DNA of 64,000 nucleotides from positions 1,240,001-1,304,000 of the forward strand of contig KB899087.1 in assembly GCA_000378025.1 (NCBI GenBank). Reading direction: 5' to 3'. Position 1 is the first letter of the stretch, and each line of letters opens with the position of its first letter. Under the pieces are notes generated by a model that ran no database searches, had not been told where the DNA came from, and saw only the letters and a list, made by a program, of their open reading frames with translations. Below are positions 55,036-64,000 of this stretch, one piece after another. This stretch comes from Xanthobacteraceae bacterium 501b. Its GTDB lineage: Bacteria; Pseudomonadota; Alphaproteobacteria; Rhizobiales; Xanthobacteraceae. A program made the translations under genes and the position numbers.

Positions 55036-55674
55036 ATGAAACTGCCGCGTCGCCTCTTCAACCTCACAGTCCTTTCCGCTCCCCTGCTCGTGCTGGGGAG
55101 CCTCGCCGGTCATGCCAATCTGGCTACTGCGCCGCATCACGGTCAGAGCGCGGCCGCACCGCTGCCGTCCCGGGCCGACACGCACGTCTATCTGCTGCGC
55201 GGGCTGTTCGGCGTGTTCTCGCTGGGGCTTGATGATCTGGCCAAGCAACTGAAGGCGCAGGGCTATCACACTGAGCTCTACGGCTGGGACGAAGCACAGC
55301 ATGTGATCGACCTGATCCGGCGCCGCGATCAGCAGGGCCATGAAGGCCCGACCATTCTGATCGGCCACTCGCTCGGCGCCAATGCCGTAATCACTGTCGC
55401 TGAGGGCCTCAACAAGCGGTCGATAGCGGTCGATCTCGCCGTCACCTTCGATGCGACGGATCCCGATCCTGTACCGCAGAATGTCGCGATCCTCATTAAT
55501 TTCTGGGCGGATGACGGCTTTGGTGTGCCGGTCACGGCAGTGCGGGGCTACACGGGCGACCTGCAGAACATCGATCTGTCCGACGAGCCCGGAATCGATC
55601 ACACCAGCATCGATTCGATGGACCAGTTCCACCAGACCGTCATCGCCCGGCTGGAGAGCATTACCGGAAACTGA
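55036..55674 (+). CDS. Exported lipase-like alpha/beta protein
   Basis: 212 aa from MKLPRRL; 55018 is an alternative start. Signal peptide with LTVLSAPLLVLGSLAGHANL. HVYLLRGLFGVFSLGLDDLA, then nucleophile elbow ILIGHSLGANAVITVAEG, AVTFDATDPDPVPQNVAILI with a possible catalytic Asp, and DEPGIDHTSIDSMDQFHQTV with a likely His. Distantly like the protein at 25605-26372. Substrate unknown. Confidence 0.7.
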   Translation: MKLPRRLFNLTVLSAPLLVLGSLAGHANLATAPHHGQSAAAPLPSRADTHVYLLRGLFGVFSLGLDDLAKQLKAQGYHTELYGWDEAQHVIDLIRRRDQQGHEGPTILIGHSLGANAVITVAEGLNKRSIAVDLAVTFDATDPDPVPQNVAILINFWADDGFGVPVTAVRGYTGDLQNIDLSDEPGIDHTSIDSMDQFHQTVIARLESITGN

Positions 55675-55675
55675 C

Positions 55676-55704
55676 GCGCCGGCCACCCGAGCGGGTGCCG
55701 GCGC
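55676..55704. terminator. Strong hairpin between convergent genes
   Basis: GCGCCGG, bulged C, CACCCG/CGGGTG and CCGGCGC form a 13-bp stem with a 2-base loop. It begins 2 bp after the hydrolase stop. There is no T-tract, so it is a probable bidirectional or Rho-assisted terminator. Confidence 0.6.
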
Positions 55705-55710
55705 GACCGC

Positions 55711-56196
55711 TCACTTAAGGGCGGCGTCGACGGCACCGCGCACCCAGGCTTCGGGCGAAACCTTGGCAGCCGCCGCCTTCGCGTTGATATCGTTGAGAAT
55801 TGCCGGCGGGAAGGCAACGTCGAGGATCACCGCATCGGCGCTGTCGAGCGCATAGACCGTGCGGGTGACGCGCGAGGCGAAGGTCGTGAGCTTTGCGGTC
55901 TTGGCCGCATCGCTCAGCCCGGTCTGCGCCGCAACGGAGGGGCAGTAGGCGGTGATCACACCATCAATGATGAGCCCCGAGCCGATGCCCTTGGCGCGCA
56001 GCGAATCGACCGCCGCGTCCAGGGCGTCCGGCGCGTCGAGTCCATCGCCAGCCGGCAGCGCCGCCTTGATGGTCGCCGCCTGAGACGCTTCGAGTGTGCT
56101 CTTCGGGCACTCGAAACCACCCGCCGCCAGGGCCGGCTGGGCGGCGCCAAGGGCAAGGGCGAAGGCCGTAGCCGGGAGAAGCTGTGCGTAGGACAT
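55711..56196 (-). CDS. Exported hypothetical protein
   Basis: 161 aa from MSYAQLL (56196). Signal peptide MSYAQLLPATAFALALGAAQ ... ALA. One Cys pair (GFECPKS and AYCPSVA) could form a disulfide. Mostly helical, ending in EAWVRGAVDAALK. No family recognised. It starts 48 bp downstream of the tRNA-Lys gene on the same strand. Confidence 0.6.
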   Translation of the reverse strand: MSYAQLLPATAFALALGAAQPALAAGGFECPKSTLEASQAATIKAALPAGDGLDAPDALDAAVDSLRAKGIGSGLIIDGVITAYCPSVAAQTGLSDAAKTAKLTTFASRVTRTVYALDSADAVILDVAFPPAILNDINAKAAAAKVSPEAWVRGAVDAALK

Positions 56197-56244
56197 ATCA
56201 ACACCTGCTGCTGAAAACGACTTCAGGAACAACGCCTTTGCGCG

Positions 56245-56321
56245 TGGTGAGCCCGCTGGGACTCGAACCCAGGACCTCATGATTAAAAGTCACGCGCTCT
56301 AACCAGCTGAGCTACGGGCCC
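56245..56321 (-). tRNA. tRNA-Lys (UUU)
   Basis: 77 nt with encoded CCA. Acceptor GGGCCCG pairs with CGGGCTC (one G-U). D-arm AGCTCAGCTGGTTAGAGC, anticodon loop CTTTTAA giving UUU, T-arm with GGTTCGAGTCC. Intact, and no integration repeat is seen beside it. Confidence 0.95.
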
Positions 56322-56567
56322 CCACGCGAATGGGGATTAAGGGTTTCGCTCCGCGAAGGCAAGCGGCCGTGGGCATTCATGCCCCGCGTTTCCAATGGCC
56401 ACGCGCAAGAGGCGGGCAAACGAGCCGGCCAAACGTTTCCAATTGCACGAATGCAAGACCGCTCCGTCGGTCATGCCGCTTTCGCCATGTGGCCCGCGGT
56501 ACTAGCTTCACGCCATGAGATTCACCGGGGCCGAGGGTCCCGCGAAAGCAGACGAAGGGTGAGACAC

Positions 56568-57167
56568 ATGGCTAAAGTTCTGGTGCTGTATTATTCGACC
56601 TATGGTCACATCGAGACGATGGCTGAAGCTGTCGCCGATGGCGCCCGGGAGGCCGGGGTGGATGTCGTGGTGAAGCGGGTGCCGGAGACGGTCCCTGAGG
56701 AGATTGCCAAGGCTGGCCACTTCAAGCTGGCCCAGAAGGCGCCGATCGCGACCGTCGACGAGCTGAAGGATTATGACGCCATCATCTTCGGCGCCCCGAC
56801 CCGTTTCGGCACGGTGGCCTCGCAGATGCGCAGCTTCATTGACCAAACCGGAGGCCTGTGGTTCACCGGCGCGCTGGTCGGCAAGGTGGGCTCGGTGTTC
56901 ACCTCTTCGGCCACCCAGCATGGCGGGCAGGAATCCACCATTCTCGGCTTTGTGCCGACCCTGCTTCACCACGGCATGGTGGTGGTCGGCCTCCCCTATG
57001 CCTTCCCGGGCCAGATGGGCGTTGACGAAATCAAGGGCGGCTCGCCCTATGGCGCGGCGACCATCACTGATGGCGACGGTTCGCGGCAGCCTTCAGAGGT
57101 CGAACTTGCCGGCGCCCGCTTCCAGGGCAAGCATGTCGCGACCATTGCGGCCAAGCTGGCGGCGTGA
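56568..57167 (+). CDS. wrbA: NAD(P)H:quinone oxidoreductase WrbA (type IV)
   Basis: 199 aa, GAAGGGTGAGACAC before ATG. Tetrameric flavodoxin-like FMN enzyme doing two-electron quinone reduction. FMN loop [80 protein letters not shown]. Full length. Confidence 0.96.
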   Translation: MAKVLVLYYSTYGHIETMAEAVADGAREAGVDVVVKRVPETVPEEIAKAGHFKLAQKAPIATVDELKDYDAIIFGAPTRFGTVASQMRSFIDQTGGLWFTGALVGKVGSVFTSSATQHGGQESTILGFVPTLLHHGMVVVGLPYAFPGQMGVDEIKGGSPYGAATITDGDGSRQPSEVELAGARFQGKHVATIAAKLAA

Positions 57168-57180
57168 TCGGCAGGAAGAC

Positions 57181-57266
57181 CGTCATGCCCGGGCTTGTCC
57201 CGGGCGTCCACGACTTTCCTTCACCAAACTGCAAGACGTGGATCCCAGGGCGAAGCCCGGGGATGG
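57181..57266. repeat. Palindromic intergenic element (RPE-like)
   Basis: Left arm CGTCATGCCCGGGCTTGTCC ... GTCCACG, right arm CGTGGATCCC ... GAAGCCCGGGGATGG, imperfectly complementary over about 30 bp around a 27-bp centre. Elements with CATGCCCGGGCTT are widespread in Bradyrhizobium-like genomes. Confidence 0.75.
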
Positions 57267-57324
57267 TATTTTGACATTGCCGCGCCATTGACGCGGGTTG
57301 TGCCCACCCGTTGTGTCACGTGAT

Positions 57325-57350
57325 CCCGGATCGGCCTTCGGCCGTCCGGG
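57325..57350. terminator. TTCG-loop hairpin after tgt
   Basis: CCCGGATCGGCC-TTCG-GCCGTCCGGG, a GC-rich stem with one mismatch or bulge and a stable TTCG loop. It lies 22 bp past the tgt stop and may end transcripts from both sides. Confidence 0.5.
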
Positions 57351-57371
57351 CTGACGGCAGGTAAACGGCGT

Positions 57372-58526
57372 TCACCGCGCCGGAATGTCCCCGCGCGCCC
57401 AGCCTTCCTTCACCTCGGCCTTGAACGCCTCGAAGCGCCCCTGTGCGATCGCGGCGCGGATACCGGCCATCAGGCTCTGGTAATAGGCGAGGTTCACCCA
57501 GGTCAGCAGCATCGAGCCCAGCATCTCTTCGCAGCGCACGAGGTGATGGAGATAGGCGCGGGAATAATCGCGCGCCGCTGGGCACTCGCTCTCCTCGTCC
57601 AGCGGACGTGGGTCTTCGGCGTGGCGGGCGTTCTTCAGGTTGATCTTGCCGAAGCGGGTGAAGGCCTGCGCATGGCGGCCGGCGCGGGTGGGCATCACGC
57701 AGTCGAACATGTCGACACCGCGCGCCACGCTCTCGATGATATCGTCCGGCGTGCCCACCCCCATGAGGTAGCGCGGCTTGTCCGTTGGCAAGATCGGCGT
57801 CACCACCTCCAGCATCGCCAGCATCACCGCCTGCGGCTCGCCGACCGCGAGACCGCCGATGGAATAGCCGGGAAAGTCGATGTCGATCAGGCCGCGCGCG
57901 GATTGGGTGCGCAGCTCGGCATCGTCGCCGCCCTGCACGATGCCGAACAGCGCGCGTCCCTTCGGCTGCGCCTCGAACGCCGTCTTCGAGCGCTCGGCCC
58001 AGCGCAGCGAGAGCTGCAGGGCGCGGTTTATCTCGTCGCGGCTCGCCGGCAGGCGCACGCACTCGTCCAGCTGCATCTGGATATCGGCGCCGAGCAGGCC
58101 CTGTATTTCGATCGAGCGCTCGGGCGTCAGCTCGTGATAGGCGCCGTCAATATGCGAACGGAAGGTCACGCCCTTCTCGCTCATCTTGCGCAGACCGGCG
58201 AGCGACATGACCTGAAAGCCGCCGGAATCGGTAAGGATAGGGTGCGGCCAGCGCATCAGCTCATGCAGGCCACCAAGCCGCGCCACACGCTCTGCGCCGG
58301 GGCGAAGCATCAGATGATAGGTGTTGCCGAGCAGAATGTCGGCGCCGAGATCGCGCACCTGCTCGGGATACATCCCCTTCACCGTGCCGGCGGTGCCGAC
58401 CGGCATGAAGGCGGGCGTGCGAACGATACCACGCGGGGTGACGACCTCGCCGAGTCGGGCGTCGCCATCGGTGGCGTGCAGGCGGTAGTGGAAATCGGTC
58501 TGTGCGCTGGGGTCGGGATTGTTCAT
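57372..58526 (-). CDS. tgt: tRNA-guanine transglycosylase
   Basis: 384 aa. Exchanges guanine-34 for preQ1 in GUN-anticodon tRNAs. Catalytic and substrate motifs are intact: [20 protein letters not shown] with the proton-acceptor Asp, [18 protein letters not shown] and the nucleophile region [19 protein letters not shown]. Odd: the zinc site is largely lost. Where E. coli has C-x-C-x-x-C the sequence is [17 protein letters not shown], and the zinc His in TIHNL is Val in LTWVNL, leaving one of four ligands. Starts inside the queA stop (ATGA). Confidence 0.95.
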   Translation of the reverse strand: MNNPDPSAQTDFHYRLHATDGDARLGEVVTPRGIVRTPAFMPVGTAGTVKGMYPEQVRDLGADILLGNTYHLMLRPGAERVARLGGLHELMRWPHPILTDSGGFQVMSLAGLRKMSEKGVTFRSHIDGAYHELTPERSIEIQGLLGADIQMQLDECVRLPASRDEINRALQLSLRWAERSKTAFEAQPKGRALFGIVQGGDDAELRTQSARGLIDIDFPGYSIGGLAVGEPQAVMLAMLEVVTPILPTDKPRYLMGVGTPDDIIESVARGVDMFDCVMPTRAGRHAQAFTRFGKINLKNARHAEDPRPLDEESECPAARDYSRAYLHHLVRCEEMLGSMLLTWVNLAYYQSLMAGIRAAIAQGRFEAFKAEVKEGWARGDIPAR

Positions 58527-59608
58527 GGCCGGGCTTGTGGCAGCAAAAGGCAGGCATCGCCATAGGAATAGAAGCGATAGCCGCTGGCGATGGCATGGGC
58601 ATAGGCGCGCTTCTGGGTTTCGTGGCCGACAAAGGCCGCCACCAGCATCACCAGCGTCGAGCGCGGCAGGTGGAAATTGGTCAGCATGCCGTCGATAAAG
58701 CGGAAGCGAGTGCCAGGAGTGATGAAGATATCGGTCTCGCCGCGCCACGCGGTGAGCCGCCCCTCCTCCGACGCCGCGCTCTCGATCAGCCGCGTCGCCG
58801 TAGTGCCTGTCGTGACAACCTTGCCGCCGCGCGCCTTCACCGCGTTCAGCGCTGCGGCCGCCGCGGGCGAGACCTCGCCCCATTCGGCGTGCATCCGGTG
58901 GTCGTCCGTGTCGTCCGCCTTCACCGGCAGGAAGGTGCCGGCGCCAACATGCAGGGTGACGCGATGGGTCTCCACGCCGCGCGCCGCCAGCCGCTCGATC
59001 AGCTCCGGCGTGAAATGCAGCCCGGCGGTGGGAGCCGCGACGGACCCCTCATGGGCGGCGAACATCGTCTGGTAGTCGGCACGGTCCTGCGCGTCGTCGG
59101 GGCGCTTGGCGGCGATATAGGGCGGCAGCGGGATATGGCCGATGGCGGCGATGGCGGCATCGAGCGCGGCACCGACGGCGTCAAAGCGCAGTGTCACTTC
59201 CCCGCCTTCGCCCTTCGCCTCGATGCGTGCGGCGAGCGGCGTCACACCTTCCGCTGTCGCGAATTCGATAATGTCGCCGGGTGTCAGGCGCTTGCCGGGG
59301 CGGGCCAGCGCCAGCCAGCTGTCGGGGCCGAGCCGCTTGTGCAGCATGGCCTCCACTTTCACCCCCTCGCCCAGCGAGGCAGCGCGGCGGCGGATGCCGT
59401 CGAGACGGGCGGGAAACACGCGCGTGTCGTTGACGACGAGTGCATCGCCCGGCGCCAGCAGATCGGGCAGGTCGCGCACCTGCGCGTCGGTGAGTTCCGG
59501 CGTGGCGCCGGTCCGCACGACCAGCATGCGCGCTGCATCCCGCGGCGAGACGGGTCGCAGCGCGATGCGCTCGGGCGGCAGATCGAAATCGAACAGGTCG
59601 ACGCGCAT
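58523..59608 (-). CDS. queA: S-adenosylmethionine:tRNA ribosyltransferase-isomerase QueA
   Basis: 361 aa from MRVDLFDF (59608). Converts preQ1 in tRNA to epoxyqueuosine. Family motifs: [88 protein letters not shown] and [20 protein letters not shown]. Coupled to tgt by a 4-bp overlap. Confidence 0.96.
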   Translation of the reverse strand: MRVDLFDFDLPPERIALRPVSPRDAARMLVVRTGATPELTDAQVRDLPDLLAPGDALVVNDTRVFPARLDGIRRRAASLGEGVKVEAMLHKRLGPDSWLALARPGKRLTPGDIIEFATAEGVTPLAARIEAKGEGGEVTLRFDAVGAALDAAIAAIGHIPLPPYIAAKRPDDAQDRADYQTMFAAHEGSVAAPTAGLHFTPELIERLAARGVETHRVTLHVGAGTFLPVKADDTDDHRMHAEWGEVSPAAAAALNAVKARGGKVVTTGTTATRLIESAASEEGRLTAWRGETDIFITPGTRFRFIDGMLTNFHLPRSTLVMLVAAFVGHETQKRAYAHAIASGYRFYSYGDACLLLPQARP

Positions 59609-59686
59609 GCGACTAAGCCTGACATAGCGATCCCGGCGCGCGCCCATGCGCGGCCGGGATGACGCAGGATCTCAACAGAAAGTTGA

Positions 59687-60145
59687 TCAGGCGGAGACGG
59701 TCGCCTTGACGATCTTGTCCGGGTTCTGCACCGGCTCGCCGCGCTTGATTTTATCGACATTCTCCATGCCTTCGGTCACTTCGCCCCACACGGTGTACTG
59801 ACCGTCGAGGAAGCCGGCATCGCCGAAGCAGATGAAGAACTGGCTGTCGCCCGAATCCGGGTGCTGGGCCCGGGCCATCGACACGGTGCCGCGCACATGG
59901 CGGCCCTTGTTGAATTCGGCCTTCAGGTTCTTGCCCGAGCCGCCACGGCCCGTGCCGGTGGGATCACCGGTCTGGGCCATGAAGCCTTCGATGACGCGAT
60001 GGAAGACCACGCCGTCATAGAAGCCCTGCTTGGCCAGCTCGGCGATGCGCTGGACATGGCCGGGGGCGAGGTCGGGACGGAAGCGGATGGTGACCGGCCC
60101 CTGCGTCGTTTCGAGCAGCAGCGTGGTTTCGGTGGTGTCGGTCAT
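59687..60145 (-). CDS. Cytosolic cyclophilin-type peptidyl-prolyl isomerase
   Basis: 152 aa, AAGGAGAATCCCG before ATG, no signal peptide. Active-site pattern VVFHRVIEGFMAQTGDPTGT (Arg, Phe, Met, Gln), GTVSMARAQHPDSGDSQFFI and GQYTVWGEVTEGMENV. Paralogue of the next gene, with which it shares MENVDKIKRGEPVQNPDKI. Between coaD and queA as usual in the order. Confidence 0.94.
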   Translation of the reverse strand: MTDTTETTLLLETTQGPVTIRFRPDLAPGHVQRIAELAKQGFYDGVVFHRVIEGFMAQTGDPTGTGRGGSGKNLKAEFNKGRHVRGTVSMARAQHPDSGDSQFFICFGDAGFLDGQYTVWGEVTEGMENVDKIKRGEPVQNPDKIVKATVSA

Positions 60146-60183
60146 CGGGATTCTCCTTGCAATGGGTCGGGGATGGGGCGGCG

Positions 60184-60747
60184 TCACTTGACGTCGGCGG
60201 CCACCTTCATCGAAACGATCTTGTCGGGGTTCTGCACCGGCTCGCCGCGCTTGATCTTGTCCACATTCTCCATGCCGGAGACGACCTGACCGATGACGGT
60301 GTACTGGCCGTTGAGGAAAGAGGCGTCGCCGAAGGTGATGAAGAATTGGGAATTGGCGCTGTTCGGCGCAGAGGCACGGGCCATGCCGACCGTGCCGCGC
60401 TTGAACGGCACGTTCGAGAACTCGGCCGGCACGTTGGGGTAGCGCGAGCCGCCGGTGCCGTTGCCGAATTGGCCGTCGCCGGTCTGGGCCATGAAGCCCT
60501 CGATGACACGGTGGAACGGCACGTTGTCATAATAACCCTCGCGCGCGAGAGTCTTGATGCGCTCGGCGTGCTGGGGCGCGAGGTCTGAACGCAGCACGAA
60601 GATCACCGGACCCTTGGTGGTCTGCATGATGATGGCGTTCTGCGGATCGACGTTCGGCGGCAGCTTGGGCGCCTGCGCCGAGGCCGGGGCGGCGGCCACG
60701 GCCAGCGCGCAGGCGACGGAGAAGGCGGCGAGGAGGCGTCGGATCAT
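60184..60747 (-). CDS. Periplasmic cyclophilin-type peptidyl-prolyl isomerase
   Basis: 187 aa from MIRRLLAA (60747), which is spaced well from GGAG; ATG 60753 is too close to it. Signal peptide MIRRLLAAFSVACALAVAAA ... ASAQ. Active site VPFHRVIEGFMAQTGDGQFG, GTVGMARASAPNSANSQFFI, GQYTVIGQVVSGMENVD. The exported partner of the cytosolic copy 38 bp downstream. Confidence 0.94.
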   Translation of the reverse strand: MIRRLLAAFSVACALAVAAAPASAQAPKLPPNVDPQNAIIMQTTKGPVIFVLRSDLAPQHAERIKTLAREGYYDNVPFHRVIEGFMAQTGDGQFGNGTGGSRYPNVPAEFSNVPFKRGTVGMARASAPNSANSQFFITFGDASFLNGQYTVIGQVVSGMENVDKIKRGEPVQNPDKIVSMKVAADVK

Positions 60748-60788
60748 GGGCATGAACTCCGTTGAGCGATGGCGGGCGCCGCCCGCCG

Positions 60789-61298
60789 CTAGGCCTCGCG
60801 CCGGAACCGGCCGCTGAGGCGGGCCAGAACGGCACTTGGCACGAAGGCGGACACATCGCCGCCCATGGCAGCGATCTGCCGGACCAGAGTGGCGGTGATG
60901 GGGCGGGCAATGGGGGAAGCGGGAAGGAAAACAGTCTGCACGCGCGAATTCAACGTCGCGTTCATCCCCGCCATCTGCATTTCATAGTCGAGATCGGTGC
61001 CATCGCGCAGGCCGCGGATCAAAAGGCTGGCGCCGTGGGCTTCGGCTGCATCGACCACGAGATTGTCAAAGGTGACGCAGTCGAGATGGGCGCCCTCTTC
61101 CCGCGCAATCGGCTCGAAGACCTCGCGCAGCATCTCTAAACGCTCCGCCGGAGCGAAAAGCGGTGTCTTGCCGGGATGGACGCCGACGCCCACGACCAGC
61201 CGGTCCACCAGCCGGGCAGCCGCGCGGGCGACCTCGACATGGCCGTTGGTCGGCGGGTCAAACGAGCCAGGATAGAAAGCGGTGCGCGTGGCGCTCAT
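60789..61298 (-). CDS. coaD: Phosphopantetheine adenylyltransferase
   Basis: 169 aa from MSATRTAF; the adjacent ATG 61301 is also possible. Penultimate step of coenzyme A synthesis. Nucleotidyltransferase motif [20 protein letters not shown] (T/H-x-G-H), [20 protein letters not shown] and [20 protein letters not shown], where most bacteria have SS-VRE. Full length. Confidence 0.95.
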   Translation of the reverse strand: MSATRTAFYPGSFDPPTNGHVEVARAAARLVDRLVVGVGVHPGKTPLFAPAERLEMLREVFEPIAREEGAHLDCVTFDNLVVDAAEAHGASLLIRGLRDGTDLDYEMQMAGMNATLNSRVQTVFLPASPIARPITATLVRQIAAMGGDVSAFVPSAVLARLSGRFRREA

Positions 61299-61433
61299 CA
61301 TGGGCCTCAAGAGTGCGCGGCAAGCGTTAGCGGCCTCCCGCCGCTGACGCAAGCGCCGACCGGGTGTTGAATGCGTCACGCGAAACTGCGAGGAAAGCCG
61401 CCAGCGGTACAGGCGTGGCGCGGAGATTGGCCG

Positions 61434-62507
61434 ATGATGGCGACGAAACTCGGGTTGCTGCTCACGGCGGTCGCGCTCTCGGCGACGGTGCCGCACCTCG
61501 CCACGGCGGAGGAAATGGCTGGGGTGCGCCAGATCGCGGCACCCTCCGCGGAACGGGGCGTCGCCCTCAATGTCACGGTCTGGTACCCGGCAGGTGCCGG
61601 CGGCGAGCCGGTCGAACTGGGCGAAAGCCCTTTCTTCCTCGGCACTCCCGCCCAACGTGACGCCCCCTTGGCTGCGGGCAAGTTCCCGCTCATCCTGCTC
61701 TCCCACGGCATCGGCCTCGGCGGAAACCCTGCGGCAGCGAGCTGGATCGCGACGGCTCTGGCGGGACATGGCTTCGTGGTTGCGGCGCCGGCCCATCCCG
61801 GCAATTCCGGCAAGAACCGCTCGGCTGCGGAGACCATGAAGATCTGGCTGCGTCCGCGCGACCTAACGGAAACCCTCAACACGCTGGAGAAGGACCCGAC
61901 ATTCGCCGCGCATCTCGACTTCGCCAAGGTCGGCGTGCTCGGTCTGTCTGCGGGTGGTGGCACCGCGTTGGCCATCGCGGGCGCCCGCGTCGATCCCGAC
62001 CGACTGGCGGGTTACTGCGACACTGACGCGCTCAACCCCTCGCTCTGCGGCTGGGTGCGGCAGAGCGGCGTGGATCTGCACGCCATGGACCTGCAGGACG
62101 CCGGCCGAGACAATGCCGACAGCCGGGTCCGGTTCGCGATGGCGCTCGATCCTGCGCCGGTCGGTGTATTCGACGCGGCCAGCTTCCGGCGGATTTCGAT
62201 CCCGATCGATCTCGTCAACCTCGGTAAAGTGGGCAGCATTCCTCACACGGCCGACGCTTCCGGGGTGGCCAAGGCTGTTCCCGGCGCGCGCTACGCCCTG
62301 ATCGAGGATGCCAGCCATTTCAGCATGTTTGCCGAATGCAAGGCAGGCGGCGCCGAGAGGGCGGAAGCCGAAGATATCGGCGATCCGATCTGCGCGGATG
62401 GCGTGGGCAGGCCACGCAGCGCGCTCCATCGGCAAATGATCGACATGGTCGTCGCCGCCTTCCGTCGCGCGCTCCAGACCGGTCCTGACGTACCGAGCGG
62501 CCGCTAG
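61434..62507 (+). CDS. Exported dienelactone-hydrolase-like protein
   Basis: 357 aa from MMATKLG. Signal peptide [20 protein letters not shown] ... ATA. Alpha/beta hydrolase of the kind annotated as predicted dienelactone hydrolase or PAF-acetylhydrolase-like: [38 protein letters not shown] (oxyanion), nucleophile [28 protein letters not shown] and a C-terminal [16 protein letters not shown] with the likely His. Two Cys pairs suit the periplasm. Monocistronic between coaD and gyrA. Confidence 0.8.
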   Translation: MMATKLGLLLTAVALSATVPHLATAEEMAGVRQIAAPSAERGVALNVTVWYPAGAGGEPVELGESPFFLGTPAQRDAPLAAGKFPLILLSHGIGLGGNPAAASWIATALAGHGFVVAAPAHPGNSGKNRSAAETMKIWLRPRDLTETLNTLEKDPTFAAHLDFAKVGVLGLSAGGGTALAIAGARVDPDRLAGYCDTDALNPSLCGWVRQSGVDLHAMDLQDAGRDNADSRVRFAMALDPAPVGVFDAASFRRISIPIDLVNLGKVGSIPHTADASGVAKAVPGARYALIEDASHFSMFAECKAGGAERAEAEDIGDPICADGVGRPRSALHRQMIDMVVAAFRRALQTGPDVPSGR

Positions 62508-62564
62508 CTTCACCTCGAAACGCCCAGCGGCACGGCAAGGCCGCGCCGCTGCAGAGGTGCGCTA

Positions 62565-64000
62565 CTACACCGGCGCCTCACCGGCCTCGCCCTCGCCGGC
62601 GATAACGTCCTCACCCTCTTCCTCGGTCACGCGCTCGACCGACACCACCTTCTCGTCCTCGGCCGTGTCGAACACGATCACGCCCTGGCTGCCGCGCCCG
62701 ACGGTGCGGATGCCGTTGACCGGGCAACGGATGAGTTGGCCGCCATCGGTGACGAGCATGATCTGATCGGCTTCTTCCACCGGGAAGGACGCGACGAGAG
62801 GCCCGTTGCGATCGTTGACCGCCATGGCAACGATGCCTTTGCCGCCGCGTCGCGTGGTGCGGTACTCGTAGGACGAGGTCCGCTTGCCGTAGCCATTCTC
62901 CGACAGAGTGAGGATGAACTGCTCCGCCGCGCCCATAGCGACATACCGCGCCTGGTCGATCTCGGCGGGGGCAATGGCGCCCTCCCCGGCCTCGGCATCA
63001 ACGATCTCAGTCTCGACGATGTCGGCTTCCTCAATCCCCGCCTCGACGCCATTTTCAACGCCGATCTGGCTGCGGCGAATGGCATTGGCGAGCTTGATAT
63101 AGGCAGCCCGCTCCTCGGCCGTGGCGTCGACATGGCGGATGATGGCCATCGAGATGAGCCGATCGCCCTCCTCCATCTGGATGCCGCGCACGCCCATGGA
63201 ATCGCGACCCTTGAACACGCGGACCTCGGTGACCGGGAAACGGATGCACTGCCCCCTGGCGCTGGTCAGCAGCACATCGTCGGCCTCGGTGCAAAGCTGC
63301 ACGCCGGCGATCGACTCGCCCTCTTCGAGCTTCATCGCAATCTTGCCGTTCCGGTTCACATTGGTGAAATCGGACAGTTCGTTGCGTCGCACCGTGCCGG
63401 AATTGGTGGCGAACATGATCTGTAGCCGGCTCCAGGCTTCCTCGTCCGGAAGTGCCATGATCGAGGTGATGCGCTCGCCCTCCGTCAACGGCAGGATGTT
63501 CACCAGCGCCTTGCCGCGCGATTGGGGGGCGGACATCGGCAGGCGCCAGACCTTGAGCTTGTAGACTTGGCCCTTGGAGGAGAAGAACAGCACTGGCGCG
63601 TGGGTGGAGGCGACGAAGATTCGGGTGACGAAATCTTCGTCCTTGGTCTGCATTGCCGAGCGGCCCTTGCCGCCGCGCCGCTGCGCCCGATAGGTGGAAA
63701 GCGGAACGCGCTTGACATAGCCGGCATGGGACACGGTGACCACCATGTCCTCGCGCGCGATCAGATCCTCATCTTCAAAGTCGCCTTCGGCTTCGATGAT
63801 CTCGGTCTTGCGCGGCGTACCAAACTCCGCCTTCACCGCCAGCAATTCATCCTTGACGATGGTGCGGATGCGTTCGCGGCTGCCGAGAATGTCGAGATAT
63901 TCCCGGATCTCAACCGCGATCTTGTCGAGCTCGTCCGCCACCTCATCGCGACCAAGCGCCGTGAGGCGCTGCAGGCGCAGATCGAGAATGGCACGCGCCT
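62565..64000 (-). CDS. gyrA: DNA gyrase subunit A, C-terminal part
   Basis: Frame open to the window edge; 478 codons seen. From the left end of the protein fragment: end of the coiled coil and tower exit (ARAILDLRLQRLTALGRDEV), then the beta-pinwheel C-terminal domain. The GyrA box is AQRRGGKGRSAM, which with two pinwheel motifs TTRRGGKG distinguishes it from ParC. A Glu/Ala/Ile-rich insertion (EAGIEEADIVETEIVDAEAG) interrupts the pinwheel, and an acidic tail ends it (EEEGEDVIAGEGEAGEAPV). The quinolone-resistance region lies outside the window. Confidence 0.96.
   Translation of the reverse strand, partial: ARAILDLRLQRLTALGRDEVADELDKIAVEIREYLDILGSRERIRTIVKDELLAVKAEFGTPRKTEIIEAEGDFEDEDLIAREDMVVTVSHAGYVKRVPLSTYRAQRRGGKGRSAMQTKDEDFVTRIFVASTHAPVLFFSSKGQVYKLKVWRLPMSAPQSRGKALVNILPLTEGERITSIMALPDEEAWSRLQIMFATNSGTVRRNELSDFTNVNRNGKIAMKLEEGESIAGVQLCTEADDVLLTSARGQCIRFPVTEVRVFKGRDSMGVRGIQMEEGDRLISMAIIRHVDATAEERAAYIKLANAIRRSQIGVENGVEAGIEEADIVETEIVDAEAGEGAIAPAEIDQARYVAMGAAEQFILTLSENGYGKRTSSYEYRTTRRGGKGIVAMAVNDRNGPLVASFPVEEADQIMLVTDGGQLIRCPVNGIRTVGRGSQGVIVFDTAEDEKVVSVERVTEEEGEDVIAGEGEAGEAPV

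Overview
The window is high-GC DNA of an alphaproteobacterium, most likely order Hyphomicrobiales (Rhizobiales). Pointers are phosphatidylcholine synthase, an IalB-type protein, an Atu4866-type protein, HspQ, DUF982, the mfd-sdhE/recG divergent pair, and the run gyrA-coaD-PPIase-PPIase-queA-tgt. The codon use and GC-rich palindromic intergenic repeats would fit Xanthobacteraceae relatives, but genus cannot be set from the sequence alone.

Positions 1-5637 are a mobile-DNA margin: the 3' part of an aldo/keto reductase, an intact IS3-family element (1006-2326) that cut the start off an unknown gene, a hypothetical protein and a large serine recombinase. The recombinase 3' end reads antisense through a tRNA-Ser(UGA) gene (5542-5631).

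Positions 5593-23185 are a compact 17.6-kb prophage-like element integrated into the 5' half of that tRNA. It is bounded by a 39-bp direct repeat, with two further families of short direct repeats just inside each end that look like integrase arm sites. Left to right it carries a tyrosine integrase, a ribbon-helix-helix-like regulator with two matched inverted-repeat operators, an AlpA/Xis-like protein, a replication-initiator-like protein with five iterons inside its gene, a complete HK97-type head and packaging module (portal, protease, capsid, connector, HNH, TerS, TerL), a tape-measure protein, some tail or neck-like small genes and a few accessory genes. I find no tail tube, tail tip or fibre, holin, endolysin or classical CI repressor. 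It is therefore either a decayed siphophage or a head-encoding satellite that borrows other parts. Just outside the right end is a relic of another integrase, so the tRNA has been used more than once.

Positions 23186-64000 are chromosomal. In order: an Atu4866/SDR operon with a divergent LysR gene; small secreted or DUF genes; rimO; a seven-gene minus-strand operon (ABC ATPase, two permeases, BMP-type binding protein, allantoate-type amidohydrolase, M20 peptidase, membrane protein) that looks like uptake plus hydrolysis of a nucleoside or ureide-type compound; quinone oxidoreductase and phosphatidylcholine synthase; a UbiH-type hydroxylase; an AEC transporter; hspQ; an ialB-type gene; a Tat-exported oligopeptide-binding protein; mfd-sdhE and recG; a molybdenum-cofactor cluster (mobA, mobB) with a TusA-like gene; tRNA-Lys; wrbA; queuosine genes queA-tgt; two cyclophilins; coaD; a secreted hydrolase; and the 3' part of gyrA, which runs off the window. 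No rRNA, CRISPR array or recognisable riboswitch was seen.
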